The position numbers and the translations under genes were made by a program. The notes under the pieces were generated by a model, which was not told the origin of the DNA, did not search any database, and saw only the letters and a list, made by a program, of their open reading frames with translations. This document shows, piece by piece, positions 52,917 through 62,852 of a stretch of DNA of 64,000 nt (its first letter is position 1; each line of letters starts with the position of its first letter). Source of the DNA: Alphaproteobacteria bacterium (GTDB taxonomy: Bacteria > Pseudomonadota > Alphaproteobacteria > Rhodobacterales > Rhodobacteraceae); NCBI GenBank assembly GCA_009908505.1, contig JAAAPD010000067.1, positions 142,399 through 206,398 of the forward strand, written 5' to 3'.

Positions 52917-55053
52917 TCGCGTCGCCTTCGATAACGGTCCCGATGATCCGCGACGGGTAGCCTGCGTCTTGCAGCGCGGCGCAGGTTTGCGCGGCCTCGT
53001 CCCCGTCAACGGCAGCCAGCAGGCCACCGCAGGTCTGCGGATCAAACAGCAGCGTCTTGAGCGGCCCCTCGGGCCCGTTAACCGGTAGCGATCCGAGAAC
53101 ATTTTCGGGATAGAGCGAAGACCGAATCCCGGCCGCGGCAAGGTCCATCGCGCCGGCCATCACCGGAACATCGCGCAGGATCGCCCCGGTGCCCGAGGCG
53201 CGGCAGATCGCGGACAGGTGTCCGGCCAGGCCGAAGCCCGTGACATCCGTCATCGCATGAGACGTCGAAAGTAGTCGGGCCGCCGCACCCTGCCCCTGCA
53301 TCATGACATCGAAACAGGCCAGCACATCCGCGCCGGACGCCTGTCCGCGCATTTCGGCGGCCAGGATCGTGCCCGACCCGATCGGCTTGGTCAGGATCAG
53401 CGCATCGCCTGGCCGCGCACCCTTGACCGTGATCGGCGTGGTGCTTGCCAGGCCCGTCACCGTGAAACCGATTGTCATCGCCGCGCCCTGGGTGGTGTGG
53501 CCGCCGACGATCGCCGCGCCAGCCTGCGCCATGACCGTGGCCGCCGCATCGGTGATCTCAGCCAGCGTGCGCTTTTGCAGCTCCGGCGACATGCGCGGCA
53601 GGATCAGGCTGATCAGCGCCGATTGCGGGTCGGCCCCCATGGCCCAGACATCGCCCAGCGCATGAATGGCCGCGATCCGCGCCATCAGGGCGGGGTCTTC
53701 GGTGACCGCGCTCAGGTGATCGGTGCTTATGACTTGCCGGGTGCCGCCGACGGACAGAACGGCGGCATCATCGCCAGGCAGGCTGACTACGTCCTTGCGG
53801 TCGGGCGTAGGCAGGCCCTTCAACGCCGTGGCGAGCGCATCGCCGCCCACCTTGGCCCCGCAGCCCGAACAAAGCGGGGCCTGCCCCATGATCTCGGCCA
53901 CCCCCGAGGCGGCACGCAAGGGTGGCTCGGGCGCCATGCCGGGCAGCTCTCGGAACTGGCGCATAAATTTCCGATCGATATGGTCCTTCCAACGCCAGAG
54001 AACCTTGCCGCGCCGCGCGGTGCCCAGTTTCTCGGCCAACGCAGATTTCCCGCCCAGAGAAATCAGCTTGAGGTAGTCCTTTTGCGGTTTGTAGCGGCGC
54101 AAGGGGCGGTCGGACAGATAAGCCACCAGGTTGTCATGAAGGACCGGCGCCTCTCGCACGGCATAGACACCCGCCTTGGGGCGCGGGTCGAAGGCCAGGT
54201 ACGCGCAATCGCCTACCGCGAAAACATCCGGCGCAGAGGTTTGCAGCGTTGGTCCGACAGAAAGATACCCCGCATGGCAGTCCAGCCCCGTTTGCGCAAG
54301 CCATCCCTGCGGTCGGGCCCCCGCAGCACCCGTTGTGAAAAGGCTCTCGATTCGGCGGCCATCGGCAAGGTGGACGGCATCGGCGGTCACCTCGACCACC
54401 TCGGCGCCTTCCACGGCAATGACGCCCTGTTCGCCCAGCGCCGCCAAAAGCCTGTCGCGGGCGGGGTCTTCGAATTCCTCCAGCACCTCGCCCCGGTCGA
54501 TCAGGTGCACGTTTGGCTTGTGCCCCGCCTGCCTTAAAGCGTGGGCCATGGCCATGGACAGTTCCGCCCCCGCCACGCCGCCGCCGATCACCGCAACTGA
54601 AGGCGCGCGCGTTTCCGCGCGGAACCTGTCCCAGCTCGCCGCGAACCGACCCAACGGCTTGGCGGGAATGCCGTGCTCGGCGAAGCCGGGCAGTCCGGGC
54701 ATCTCGGAGGTTATGCCAATATCGACAGAGACCGCGTCATAGGCAATGTCGCCGCGCCCCTCTACGGTGATCGTCCGGGCCTCGGGGTCCAGCGCCTCGG
54801 CACGGTCGGCGATGATGCGCGCGCCGGAAAACCGGGACAGTTGCACAAGATCGATATCCAGGTCGTCACGCCCATAATGGCCTGCGACGAAGCCGGGCAA
54901 CATGCCGGAATAGGGCGCGGTGGGGCCGGGATTGATGACGGTCAGTCGCACGCCGGGCAAGGGGGACATGCCCCATTTGCGCAGGACAAGCGCATGGGTA
55001 TGTCCGCCACCGATAAGCACGAGGTCTCGGGTCAATGGAACATTGGTTTTCAT
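52900..55053 (-). CDS. selD: Selenide, water dikinase fused to an FAD-dependent oxidoreductase
   Basis: 717 residues, about twice the length of SelD alone. Residues 1-375 form an NDH-2-like FAD/NAD oxidoreductase (LIGGGHTHALVLRKWGM, then AVGDCAYLAF). From about 385 the SelD domain follows: LCSGCGAKVGGDAL carries the catalytic Cys and Lys; SLPGDDAAVLSV and GATTHQGAAMTIG-type motifs bind ATP/metal. It makes selenophosphate from selenide and ATP. The fused flavoprotein may supply reduced selenium, which is inference. No selA or selB is seen in the window, so use by MnmH is the visible role. Confidence 0.93.
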   Translation of the reverse strand: MKTNVPLTRDLVLIGGGHTHALVLRKWGMSPLPGVRLTVINPGPTAPYSGMLPGFVAGHYGRDDLDIDLVQLSRFSGARIIADRAEALDPEARTITVEGRGDIAYDAVSVDIGITSEMPGLPGFAEHGIPAKPLGRFAASWDRFRAETRAPSVAVIGGGVAGAELSMAMAHALRQAGHKPNVHLIDRGEVLEEFEDPARDRLLAALGEQGVIAVEGAEVVEVTADAVHLADGRRIESLFTTGAAGARPQGWLAQTGLDCHAGYLSVGPTLQTSAPDVFAVGDCAYLAFDPRPKAGVYAVREAPVLHDNLVAYLSDRPLRRYKPQKDYLKLISLGGKSALAEKLGTARRGKVLWRWKDHIDRKFMRQFRELPGMAPEPPLRAASGVAEIMGQAPLCSGCGAKVGGDALATALKGLPTPDRKDVVSLPGDDAAVLSVGGTRQVISTDHLSAVTEDPALMARIAAIHALGDVWAMGADPQSALISLILPRMSPELQKRTLAEITDAAATVMAQAGAAIVGGHTTQGAAMTIGFTVTGLASTTPITVKGARPGDALILTKPIGSGTILAAEMRGQASGADVLACFDVMMQGQGAAARLLSTSHAMTDVTGFGLAGHLSAICRASGTGAILRDVPVMAGAMDLAAAGIRSSLYPENVLGSLPVNGPEGPLKTLLFDPQTCGGLLAAVDGDEAAQTCAALQDAGYPSRIIGTVIEGDAISVRP

Positions 55054-55140
55054 GAGAAATCCCTAATGCGTTTTGAGCGCGAGGTGAACGGGATTTCGCG
55101 ATGCGATCCATCAACGGTCACTCACGTTCGCGTGGCGACC

Positions 55141-55368
55141 TCAATCCTTGCGGGTTCCTCGGATGTGTCGCCAAAGGGGCAATATGTCCAGCGCCGCCAC
55201 CGCAATACCCAACGGAATCATCCAAAAGCCGAGGATCGGCAGGAACCCGAAGACGCCACCGACGATCAGAAGCAGGCCAAGAAGCAGCCGCAATCCCGGC
55301 GGCACTTTCCGTCGGATCCGTGCCAAGATCCGTTTGACTCGCACTCTGAGCCGGTCGCGACGCCTCAT
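55141..55368 (-). CDS. Small membrane protein of unknown function
   Basis: 75 residues from the ATG at 55368 (an in-frame ATG at 55374 also exists). A highly basic N-terminus ([20 protein letters not shown]) precedes one long hydrophobic hairpin ([20 protein letters not shown] and [17 protein letters not shown]), ending with WRHIRGTRK. Conserved-looking but no family recognised. It slightly overlaps the tdh 3' end on the same strand, so it is likely co-transcribed with kbl-tdh. Confidence 0.65.
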   Translation of the reverse strand: MRRRDRLRVRVKRILARIRRKVPPGLRLLLGLLLIVGGVFGFLPILGFWMIPLGIAVAALDILPLWRHIRGTRKD

Positions 55369-56398
55369 GTCCAATCGAGCACGACCTTGCCCGCCTTGCC
55401 GGTCAGCATGGCCTCGAACCCGTCCCGGAACCGGCTGACGGGAAAACGGTGGGTGATGACGGGCCGCACGTGCAGTCCGTTTTCCAGCATTGCAATCATC
55501 TTGTACCAGGTCTCGAATATCTCGCGGCCGTAGACGCCCTTGATCGTGATGGCCTTGAAGACGATCTCGGACCAGTCCACGGGCGATTTGCCCGGCGGTA
55601 TGCCCAGAAGCGCGATGCGCCCACCCATGACCAGCGCGCCGACCATCTGGTCGAAAGCGGCCTGGTTGCCCGACATCTCCAGCCCCACGTCAAAGCCCTG
55701 TTTCATCTTCAGCTCGGTGATCACGTCGTGCAGGTCTTCCAGCGCCACATTGACGGGGCGGCAATCGGCGACAGTTTCGGCCAGCGCCAGACGGTCAGCA
55801 TTCACATCGGTGATCACGACATGCCGCGCGCCCACATGGCGGGCCACGGCGGCGGCCATGATGCCGATCGGCCCAGCCCCGGTGATCAGCACGTCCTCAC
55901 CGATCAGGTCGAAGGACAGGGCGGTGTGTACGGCATTGCCAAGCGGATCCAGGATCGCGCCGATTTCATCGTCGATGGCATCGGACAGGGGCACCACGTT
56001 GAAGGCGGGCAACGCCAGGTATTCGGCAAAGGCACCCTGTACGTTCACCCCGACGCCCCGCGTGCCGGGGTCCAGGTGGAACTTTCCCGCGCGGCTCTGG
56101 CGGCTGTCATGGCCGATCAGGTGCCCCTCACCAGAACAGCGCTGGCCGATTTCCAGGCCGGTCACGTTGCGGCCGAGTTCGACGATTTCACCGGCGAACT
56201 CATGGCCGGTGATCATCGGGAACGGCACCGTGTGCGCGGCCCAGTCATCCCAGTTCCAGATATGGATGTCCGTGCCACAAATCCCGGTCTTGTTGATGCG
56301 GATCAGTACGTCATCAGGGCCGATCTCGGGCACGGGGGCCTCGACCTTCCACAGGCCCGGCTCCGGTCGGGATTTCTCCAGCGCAGCCATCATGTTGG

Positions 56399-56402
<4 letters not shown>
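55365..56402 (-). CDS. tdh: L-threonine 3-dehydrogenase
   Basis: 345 residues, zinc-dependent medium-chain dehydrogenase. [12 protein letters not shown] (catalytic zinc Cys42) and [10 protein letters not shown] (zinc His/Glu) near residue 65; nucleotide loop [15 protein letters not shown] near 175. One difference: the structural-zinc cysteine cluster is reduced ([20 protein letters not shown] near 108). Oxidises threonine to 2-amino-3-ketobutyrate, used by Kbl. Start overlaps the kbl stop by 4 bp. Confidence 0.93.
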
Positions 56403-57583
<1,181 letters not shown>

Positions 57584-57730
57584 CTTGCGGGCCCTCCTTA
57601 TAAAGAGGCAATCACGGGCGCGGGCAATTTACCACACCTCCCGGCGACATATTCGTATCGGCCCGCGCCGCAACGTAAGGCTTGGCCGAAAGACGTCGGG
57701 CGGTAAGCTGCGCCCAAACAGGAGGACACC

Positions 57731-58909
57731 ATGCGCGACGATATCGTTCTGCTTTCGGGCACCCGCACAGCCATCGGCACGTTCGGCGGATCACTGGCCG
57801 CAATACCGCCAAGCGAGCTGGGCGCGACCGTGACACGCGCCGCGCTTGACCGGGCCGGGCTGGCGCCGGACCGGGTCGGCCATGTCATGTTCGGTCATGT
57901 CATCAACACCGAACCCAAGGACATGTACCTGTCGCGCATGGCCGCCATGGGCGCCGGCATTCCCGAAACCGTTCCGGCGATGAACGTGAACCGGTTGTGC
58001 GGGTCCGGCGTGCAGGCGGTGGTTTCCGCTGCACAGGCGCTGATGCAAGGGGATGCCGAGTTCGCGCTGGCAGGCGGGGCCGAAAGCATGTCGCGCAGCC
58101 CCTTCATTATGCCCGATCAGCGCTGGGGCGCGAAGATGGGCGACTTGCGGTCGCTCGACATGATGCTGGGGGCGCTGAATTGCCCCTTCGGCACCGGCCA
58201 TATGGGGGTGACAGCGGAGAATGTCGCCCGCGAGCACGGGATCGGCAGGGCGGAACAGGATGCCTTTGCACTGGAAAGCCAGCGTCGGGCTGCGCAGGCC
58301 AACGAAGCCGGATATTTCGAACGCGAGATCACGCCGGTGAAAGTCACGGTCAAACGCCAGGAGATCGAATTCGCCATCGACGAGCACCCCAAGCCGACCA
58401 CCGCCGAGGCGCTGGAAGGTCTGCGTGCGGTCTTTGAAAAGGACGGCACGGTCACGGCCGGCAATGCCAGCGGCATCAATGATGGCGCGGCGGCGCTTGT
58501 TTTGGCCCGGGCGGACGCGGCCGAAGCGGCAGGATTGAAACCGCGCGCCCGCATCCTGGGCTATGCCCATGCCGGGGTCCGCCCCGAGGTCATGGGGATC
58601 GGCCCGGTCCCGGCCGTGCGCGCACTGTTCGACCGCACGGGCCTGCGGGCCGAGGATTTCGACGTGATCGAGTCGAACGAGGCCTTTGCGGCGCAGGCGC
58701 TGGCCGTCTCGAAAGAGCTGGGCCTGGATCCGGCCAAGGTGAATCCCAATGGCGGCGCCATCGCGCTGGGCCACCCGGTGGGGGCGACAGGGGCCATCAT
58801 CACAGTGAAGGCGCTGCACGAGTTGGAACGCACCGGCGGCCGCAAGGCACTGATCACCATGTGTATCGGCGGCGGTCAGGGTATCGCCTTGGCCATCGAA
58901 CGCATCTAG
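57731..58909 (+). CDS. Acetyl-CoA C-acyltransferase (thiolase)
   Basis: 392 residues, thiolase fold. Nucleophile Cys90 in NVNRLCGSGVQAVVSAAQ, His in GHPVGATGAIITVKAL, and the second cysteine Cys378 in MCIGGGQGIALAIER. It may condense acetyl-CoA (PHB-type) or cleave 3-ketoacyl-CoA; sequence alone does not decide. AGGAGGACACC precedes the start. Its stop shares CTAG with yaaA. Confidence 0.93.
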   Translation: MRDDIVLLSGTRTAIGTFGGSLAAIPPSELGATVTRAALDRAGLAPDRVGHVMFGHVINTEPKDMYLSRMAAMGAGIPETVPAMNVNRLCGSGVQAVVSAAQALMQGDAEFALAGGAESMSRSPFIMPDQRWGAKMGDLRSLDMMLGALNCPFGTGHMGVTAENVAREHGIGRAEQDAFALESQRRAAQANEAGYFEREITPVKVTVKRQEIEFAIDEHPKPTTAEALEGLRAVFEKDGTVTAGNASGINDGAAALVLARADAAEAAGLKPRARILGYAHAGVRPEVMGIGPVPAVRALFDRTGLRAEDFDVIESNEAFAAQALAVSKELGLDPAKVNPNGGAIALGHPVGATGAIITVKALHELERTGGRKALITMCIGGGQGIALAIERI

Positions 58910-59682
58910 GCCTCGGGCCAGTCCCGGACAAAGGCGGGCTTGTCCGTCTCGCTCAGCTCCGGGTCGTAGCGATAGCCGCCCAAATCGAAACCTCTCAGGT
59001 CTTCGGGGGTCTCGATCCGATTCTCCATGATGAACCGCGCCATCGAACCGCGCGCCCGTTTGGCGTAGAAACTGACGATCCCGGTCTTGCCGTCCCTGTT
59101 TTCGAGAAAGGCCGGCGTGACCACGCGCAGCCCCAGTTTCGGCCTGTCGGCGGCGGTGAAATATTCAACCGAGGCGCAGTTGACCAGGGTGTCGGTACCC
59201 TGCGCTTGGGCGTGATCGGTCAGGGCCTTGGCGATCCGGTCGCCCCAATAGTCATAAAGGTTCTTGCCGCGCCGGGTCTTCAGACGGCTACCCATTTCCA
59301 GCCGGTGCGGCTGGATCGCATCCAGTGGGCGCAGCAGCCCATAAAGCCCCGAAAGGATACGCAGGTGATCCTGCGCATAGCGCAGCGCGTCGCCGGACAG
59401 GGTCTTGGCCTCGAGTCCCTGGTAGGTATCACCGTTGAAGGCGAAGACGGCGGGTTTCACGACATCCTCGGTCGGGTCATCGAGGAAAGCGCGATAGCGG
59501 TCGCGGTTCAGGGTCGCCAGGCTGTCGGACAGGTGCATCAATGACTTGAGGTCCTTGAGCGGCAGATTGCGCGCCGTCCGGGCCAGGGAATTGGCCTCGT
59601 CACGGAAGATCGGCTCGGTCGGGGTATGACCCACCGGCTCCATGTCCAGGGCTTTGGCAGGGGACAGCACTGTCAGCATCAA
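58906..59682 (-). CDS. yaaA: Peroxide stress protein YaaA (DUF328)
   Basis: 258 residues, normal length. LSPAKALDMEPVG at the start, FNGDTYQGLEA, LRILSGLYGLLRPLDAIQPH, and the C-terminal FYAKRARGSMARFIM are family marks. YaaA lowers iron-driven oxidative damage in E. coli during peroxide stress; DNA binding has been proposed. It is on the same strand as recQ, whose stop is about 70 bp away, upstream of it. Confidence 0.94.
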   Translation of the reverse strand: MMLTVLSPAKALDMEPVGHTPTEPIFRDEANSLARTARNLPLKDLKSLMHLSDSLATLNRDRYRAFLDDPTEDVVKPAVFAFNGDTYQGLEAKTLSGDALRYAQDHLRILSGLYGLLRPLDAIQPHRLEMGSRLKTRRGKNLYDYWGDRIAKALTDHAQAQGTDTLVNCASVEYFTAADRPKLGLRVVTPAFLENRDGKTGIVSFYAKRARGSMARFIMENRIETPEDLRGFDLGGYRYDPELSETDKPAFVRDWPEA

Positions 59683-59751
59683 AAAAACCTCGTCGTCTTG
59701 CGGATCGTGGCAAAGGATATGGCGAAATGCGCGGAATGCCAGTGCGGCAAG

Positions 59752-61785
59752 TCAGGCCTCGGTGATCACGTCCAGAAAGGCCGCCCCGAACCGATCGGCA
59801 TATCGGTTACCCAGAAGCCGCGCCATCGAGGCGGCGTCGCGCGGTTTCTGGCGCGCGACCCGGGCCAGCAGCGAGGCAGAGCAGGTCATTGGCTTGTCCG
59901 TGCCATCGGGGCCGCGCGCCAGGTCGGCCTGAACTTCTAGGAGCCTGTCATAAAGGGATCCTTCGTCGCGCCCGGCCAGCCTGGCGCGGGCCGGATGCAT
60001 CTGCTGCGTCTCGCCACTGATGACTTCCAGGAAGGCCGCGCCATAGCTGTCCAGTTTCTTGGACCCGACCCCGGAGACCCGGGCCATGTCATCAAGTGTG
60101 CGGGGGCGCGTTTCGGCCATCTCGATCAGGGTGCGATCATTGAAGATGATATAGGCGGGAACGCCCTGCGCCTCGGCCAGGGCGCGTCGCTTTGCCTTGA
60201 GCGCGGACAGAAGCGGCGCATCCTCGTCGCCGACCATGGCCCGCACCTTGGGGCCGGTCTTGGCGGTGCGGATCGTGTCTCGGCGCAGCGCGATCTTTTC
60301 CTCGTCGCGCAGGATCGGGCGGGCGCGTTCTGTCATGCGCAGCGCACCGTGCCGCTCGGGATCGGGGCGCAGCAGGTCGTGGCCCATCATCTGCCGAAAG
60401 ATCGCCTGCCATTGCTGGCGGGAATAGTCCTTGCCCACGCCATAGGTCGGCAATTGGTCGTGGCCGCGCTGGCGGATCTTGTCGGTCTCCGACCCCAGCA
60501 AGATCTCGATCAGGTGGCCCGCGCCGAAATTCTCGCCCGTGCGCAGCGCCGCCGACAGAGCCATGCGCACCGGCGTCGTTCCGTCAAAGACCTCGGCGGG
60601 CTTGTCGCACAGGTCGCAATTTCCGCATGGGGCAGCCTCTTCCCCGAAATATCCCAGCAGGGTCTGGCGTCGGCAGGTCAGCGCCTCGGCCAGGCCCAGC
60701 AGCGCGTTGAGGCGGCCATGATCGGCGGCGCGGCGTTCGGGCGGGGCCAGCCCCTCGTCGATCTGCTGGCGGCGAAAGCCGATGTCCTGCGGCCCGAACA
60801 AGGTCAGCGTCTCGGCGGGCACCCCATCGCGGCCGGCGCGACCGATTTCCTGGTAATAGGCCTCGATCGACTTGGGCAGGTCCGCATGGGCGACCCAGCG
60901 GATATCCGGCTTGTCGATGCCCATGCCGAACGCCACTGTCGCGCAGACGATCAGCCCGTCCTCTTGTTGAAAGCGTTTCTCGACGGCGCGGCGATCCTCG
61001 GCCTCCATCCCGCCGTGATAGTGGCACGCGTTATGGCCATCCTCGCGCAGCGCGGCGGCGAGCGTTTCGGTCTTGGCACGGGTTCCGCAATAGGCGATGC
61101 CCGATTGCCCCTTGCGCGCGGCGGCGAAGGCCATGATCTGGCGGCGGGGCTGGTCCTTGACGGCAAAGGCAAGATGTATGTTGGGCCGGTCGAAGCCGCG
61201 TAGAAAGGTTTGCGGCGCCTGCCCATCGAACAGCTTTTCCACGATCTCGGTGCGGGTTTCGGCATCGGCGGTGGCGGTAAAGGCCGCGAGCGGCACCCCC
61301 AACGCGCGGCGCAGATCGCCGATCCGCAGGTAATCGGGGCGGAAATCATGGCCCCATTGGCTGACACAGTGCGCTTCGTCCACGGCGATCAAGGTCACGC
61401 CCGCCTGTTTGAGCATCCGCTGCGCCCCGCCCGAGGCAAGCCGTTCGGGGGCCATGTATAGCAGCTTGCAACTGCCATCCTGCAAGGCGCGAAAGGCGGC
61501 GTCGGTCTCGTTCTCGGTATTGCCCGAGGTCAGCGCATGGGCGGCGACGCCGGCCTCTTGCAAGCCGCGCACCTGGTCACGCATCAGCGCGATCAGCGGG
61601 GAAATCACCACCGTCACGCCATCGCGAACCAGCGCGGGTAATTGGAAACACAACGACTTGCCCCCGCCCGTGGGCATGATCGCCAAGGTGTTGCGACCCG
61701 CGACCACGGCCTCGACGATGTCCTGTTGACCGGGACGGAAGGCATCGAAACCGAAGACATCTCGGAGGAGCGTGGCAGCGCCCAT
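59752..61785 (-). CDS. recQ: ATP-dependent DNA helicase RecQ
   Basis: 677 residues. Walker A MPTGGGKSLCFQLPAL near residue 38, Walker B VDEAHCVSQWGHDFRPDY, the aromatic-rich loop and QEIGRAGRDG, then the RecQ-C zinc site (CRRQTLLGYFGEEAAPCGNC, followed by DLC). A winged-helix and an HRDC domain (VPAYIIFNDRTLIEMAETRP) follow, and the C-terminus (CSASLLARVARQKPRDAASM) looks like a second HRDC-type unit. Unwinds DNA in recombination and fork repair. Longer than E. coli RecQ for that reason. Confidence 0.95.
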   Translation of the reverse strand: MGAATLLRDVFGFDAFRPGQQDIVEAVVAGRNTLAIMPTGGGKSLCFQLPALVRDGVTVVISPLIALMRDQVRGLQEAGVAAHALTSGNTENETDAAFRALQDGSCKLLYMAPERLASGGAQRMLKQAGVTLIAVDEAHCVSQWGHDFRPDYLRIGDLRRALGVPLAAFTATADAETRTEIVEKLFDGQAPQTFLRGFDRPNIHLAFAVKDQPRRQIMAFAAARKGQSGIAYCGTRAKTETLAAALREDGHNACHYHGGMEAEDRRAVEKRFQQEDGLIVCATVAFGMGIDKPDIRWVAHADLPKSIEAYYQEIGRAGRDGVPAETLTLFGPQDIGFRRQQIDEGLAPPERRAADHGRLNALLGLAEALTCRRQTLLGYFGEEAAPCGNCDLCDKPAEVFDGTTPVRMALSAALRTGENFGAGHLIEILLGSETDKIRQRGHDQLPTYGVGKDYSRQQWQAIFRQMMGHDLLRPDPERHGALRMTERARPILRDEEKIALRRDTIRTAKTGPKVRAMVGDEDAPLLSALKAKRRALAEAQGVPAYIIFNDRTLIEMAETRPRTLDDMARVSGVGSKKLDSYGAAFLEVISGETQQMHPARARLAGRDEGSLYDRLLEVQADLARGPDGTDKPMTCSASLLARVARQKPRDAASMARLLGNRYADRFGAAFLDVITEA

Positions 61786-61863
61786 GCGGGGACCTGTTGG
61801 TTTGTTGACTGCTCGTTACCCAACAAATCCCACACCGGGATTCGGTGAACAAGTCCCGAAGCG

Positions 61864-62130
61864 TCAGATAATCAGGATGCGCAGCACCTCGAGCCCGATC
61901 AGCGCCACCAGCGGCGACAGGTCGATCCCGCCCATCTGGGGCAGCACGCTGCGGATCGGGGCGTAGATCGGCTCCATCAGGCGGTTCAGGCCGGACCAAA
62001 CCTGGTAGACGAAAGGCTGCCGGATATTCAGCACCTGGAAGTTGATCAGCCAGCTCATGATAAAATGCACGATGATGAAAAAGCGCACGACGCCGATGAG
62101 CAGAAGCGCGATTTGCTGAAGATCATTCAT
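61864..62130 (-). CDS. YggT-family membrane protein
   Basis: 88 residues with two hydrophobic segments. NDLQQIALLLIGVVRFFIIV at the start and the conserved NRLMEPIYAPIRSVLPQMGG, then IDLSPLVALIGLEVL, are the YggT pattern. Possible role in membrane or envelope homeostasis. Divergent from the thioesterase-like gene. The spacer to recQ (61786-61863) holds the recQ promoter. Confidence 0.9.
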   Translation of the reverse strand: MNDLQQIALLLIGVVRFFIIVHFIMSWLINFQVLNIRQPFVYQVWSGLNRLMEPIYAPIRSVLPQMGGIDLSPLVALIGLEVLRILII

Positions 62131-62255
62131 GGTCCGGTCCTTTCCTTGCCCGTATCAACTAGGGGCGTGCGGGCGCGGGGGCAATCCCCATTGTGGCGCT
62201 CGGTCACGCCGGGTCAGTCTTGACCCTGCTGATGGGGCGCGGTTTACCTCGCGCC

Positions 62256-62792
62256 ATGTATCCATTCCTTCGCATGTCCTGGCAGATGTCGCGCGCCCGC
62301 AAGGCGCCGCCCATGGGCCTTTGGGATACCCATGAAAGTCACCACATCTGCTGGCCTTGGGACCTGGACATCTGGATGGAGCTCAATAACGGCCGCACCC
62401 TGACCCTGTTCGACCTGGGCCGCCTGCCCATGGCGCAGCGCGTCGGAATGATCGACCTGTTGAAATCCCGCAAATGGGGGATGGCGGTGGCCGGGGCCTC
62501 GATCCGGTATCGCCGCCGGGTGCATGCGTTCTACAAGCTGACCCAGCGCACCCGCTGCGTGGGGTTCGATGAAAAATTCTTCTATCTCGAACAGGCCCTG
62601 TGGCGCAGCGACGGGGAATGCAGCAGCCATGCCCTGTTACGGATGGCCGTGACCGGCAAGGCCGGTATCGTGCCGCCCTCGGAAATGGCGCAGGCGTTGG
62701 GGCATGATGGGCCCTCGCCCGTTCTGCCCGACTGGGTCATTGCCTGGGGCGAAGCCGACGCCCAGCGCCCCTGGCCGCCGATGCCGGACTGA
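62256..62792 (+). CDS. Thioesterase-like (hotdog) protein
   Basis: 178 residues from the ATG at 62256 (MYPFLRMSWQMSRARKAPPM); an open frame from 62193 is less likely. Features of the hotdog acyl-CoA thioesterase group are WDTHESHHICWPWDLDIWME, LNNGRTLTLFDLGRLPMAQR and RYRRRVHAFYKLTQRTRCVG, where an Asn-Asn/Asp region and the Asp in LDIWMELNNG are probable active-site parts. Acyl substrate unknown. Followed by the MFS gene in the same direction. Confidence 0.8.
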   Translation: MYPFLRMSWQMSRARKAPPMGLWDTHESHHICWPWDLDIWMELNNGRTLTLFDLGRLPMAQRVGMIDLLKSRKWGMAVAGASIRYRRRVHAFYKLTQRTRCVGFDEKFFYLEQALWRSDGECSSHALLRMAVTGKAGIVPPSEMAQALGHDGPSPVLPDWVIAWGEADAQRPWPPMPD

Positions 62793-62852
62793 CGCAACGC
62801 TTGCCAGACCGCGCCATAGCCTGTCTTATCAGCCATAAAGACGGGGGCGGGT

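Noticed and set aside
57584..57730. Possible glycine riboswitch before kbl
   Set aside because: The spacer shows no tandem aptamer-like stems; it reads as a plain divergent promoter region.
61786..61863. SOS box upstream of recQ
   Set aside because: No GTTC-N7-GTTC pattern of the alphaproteobacterial LexA site is present in the spacer.
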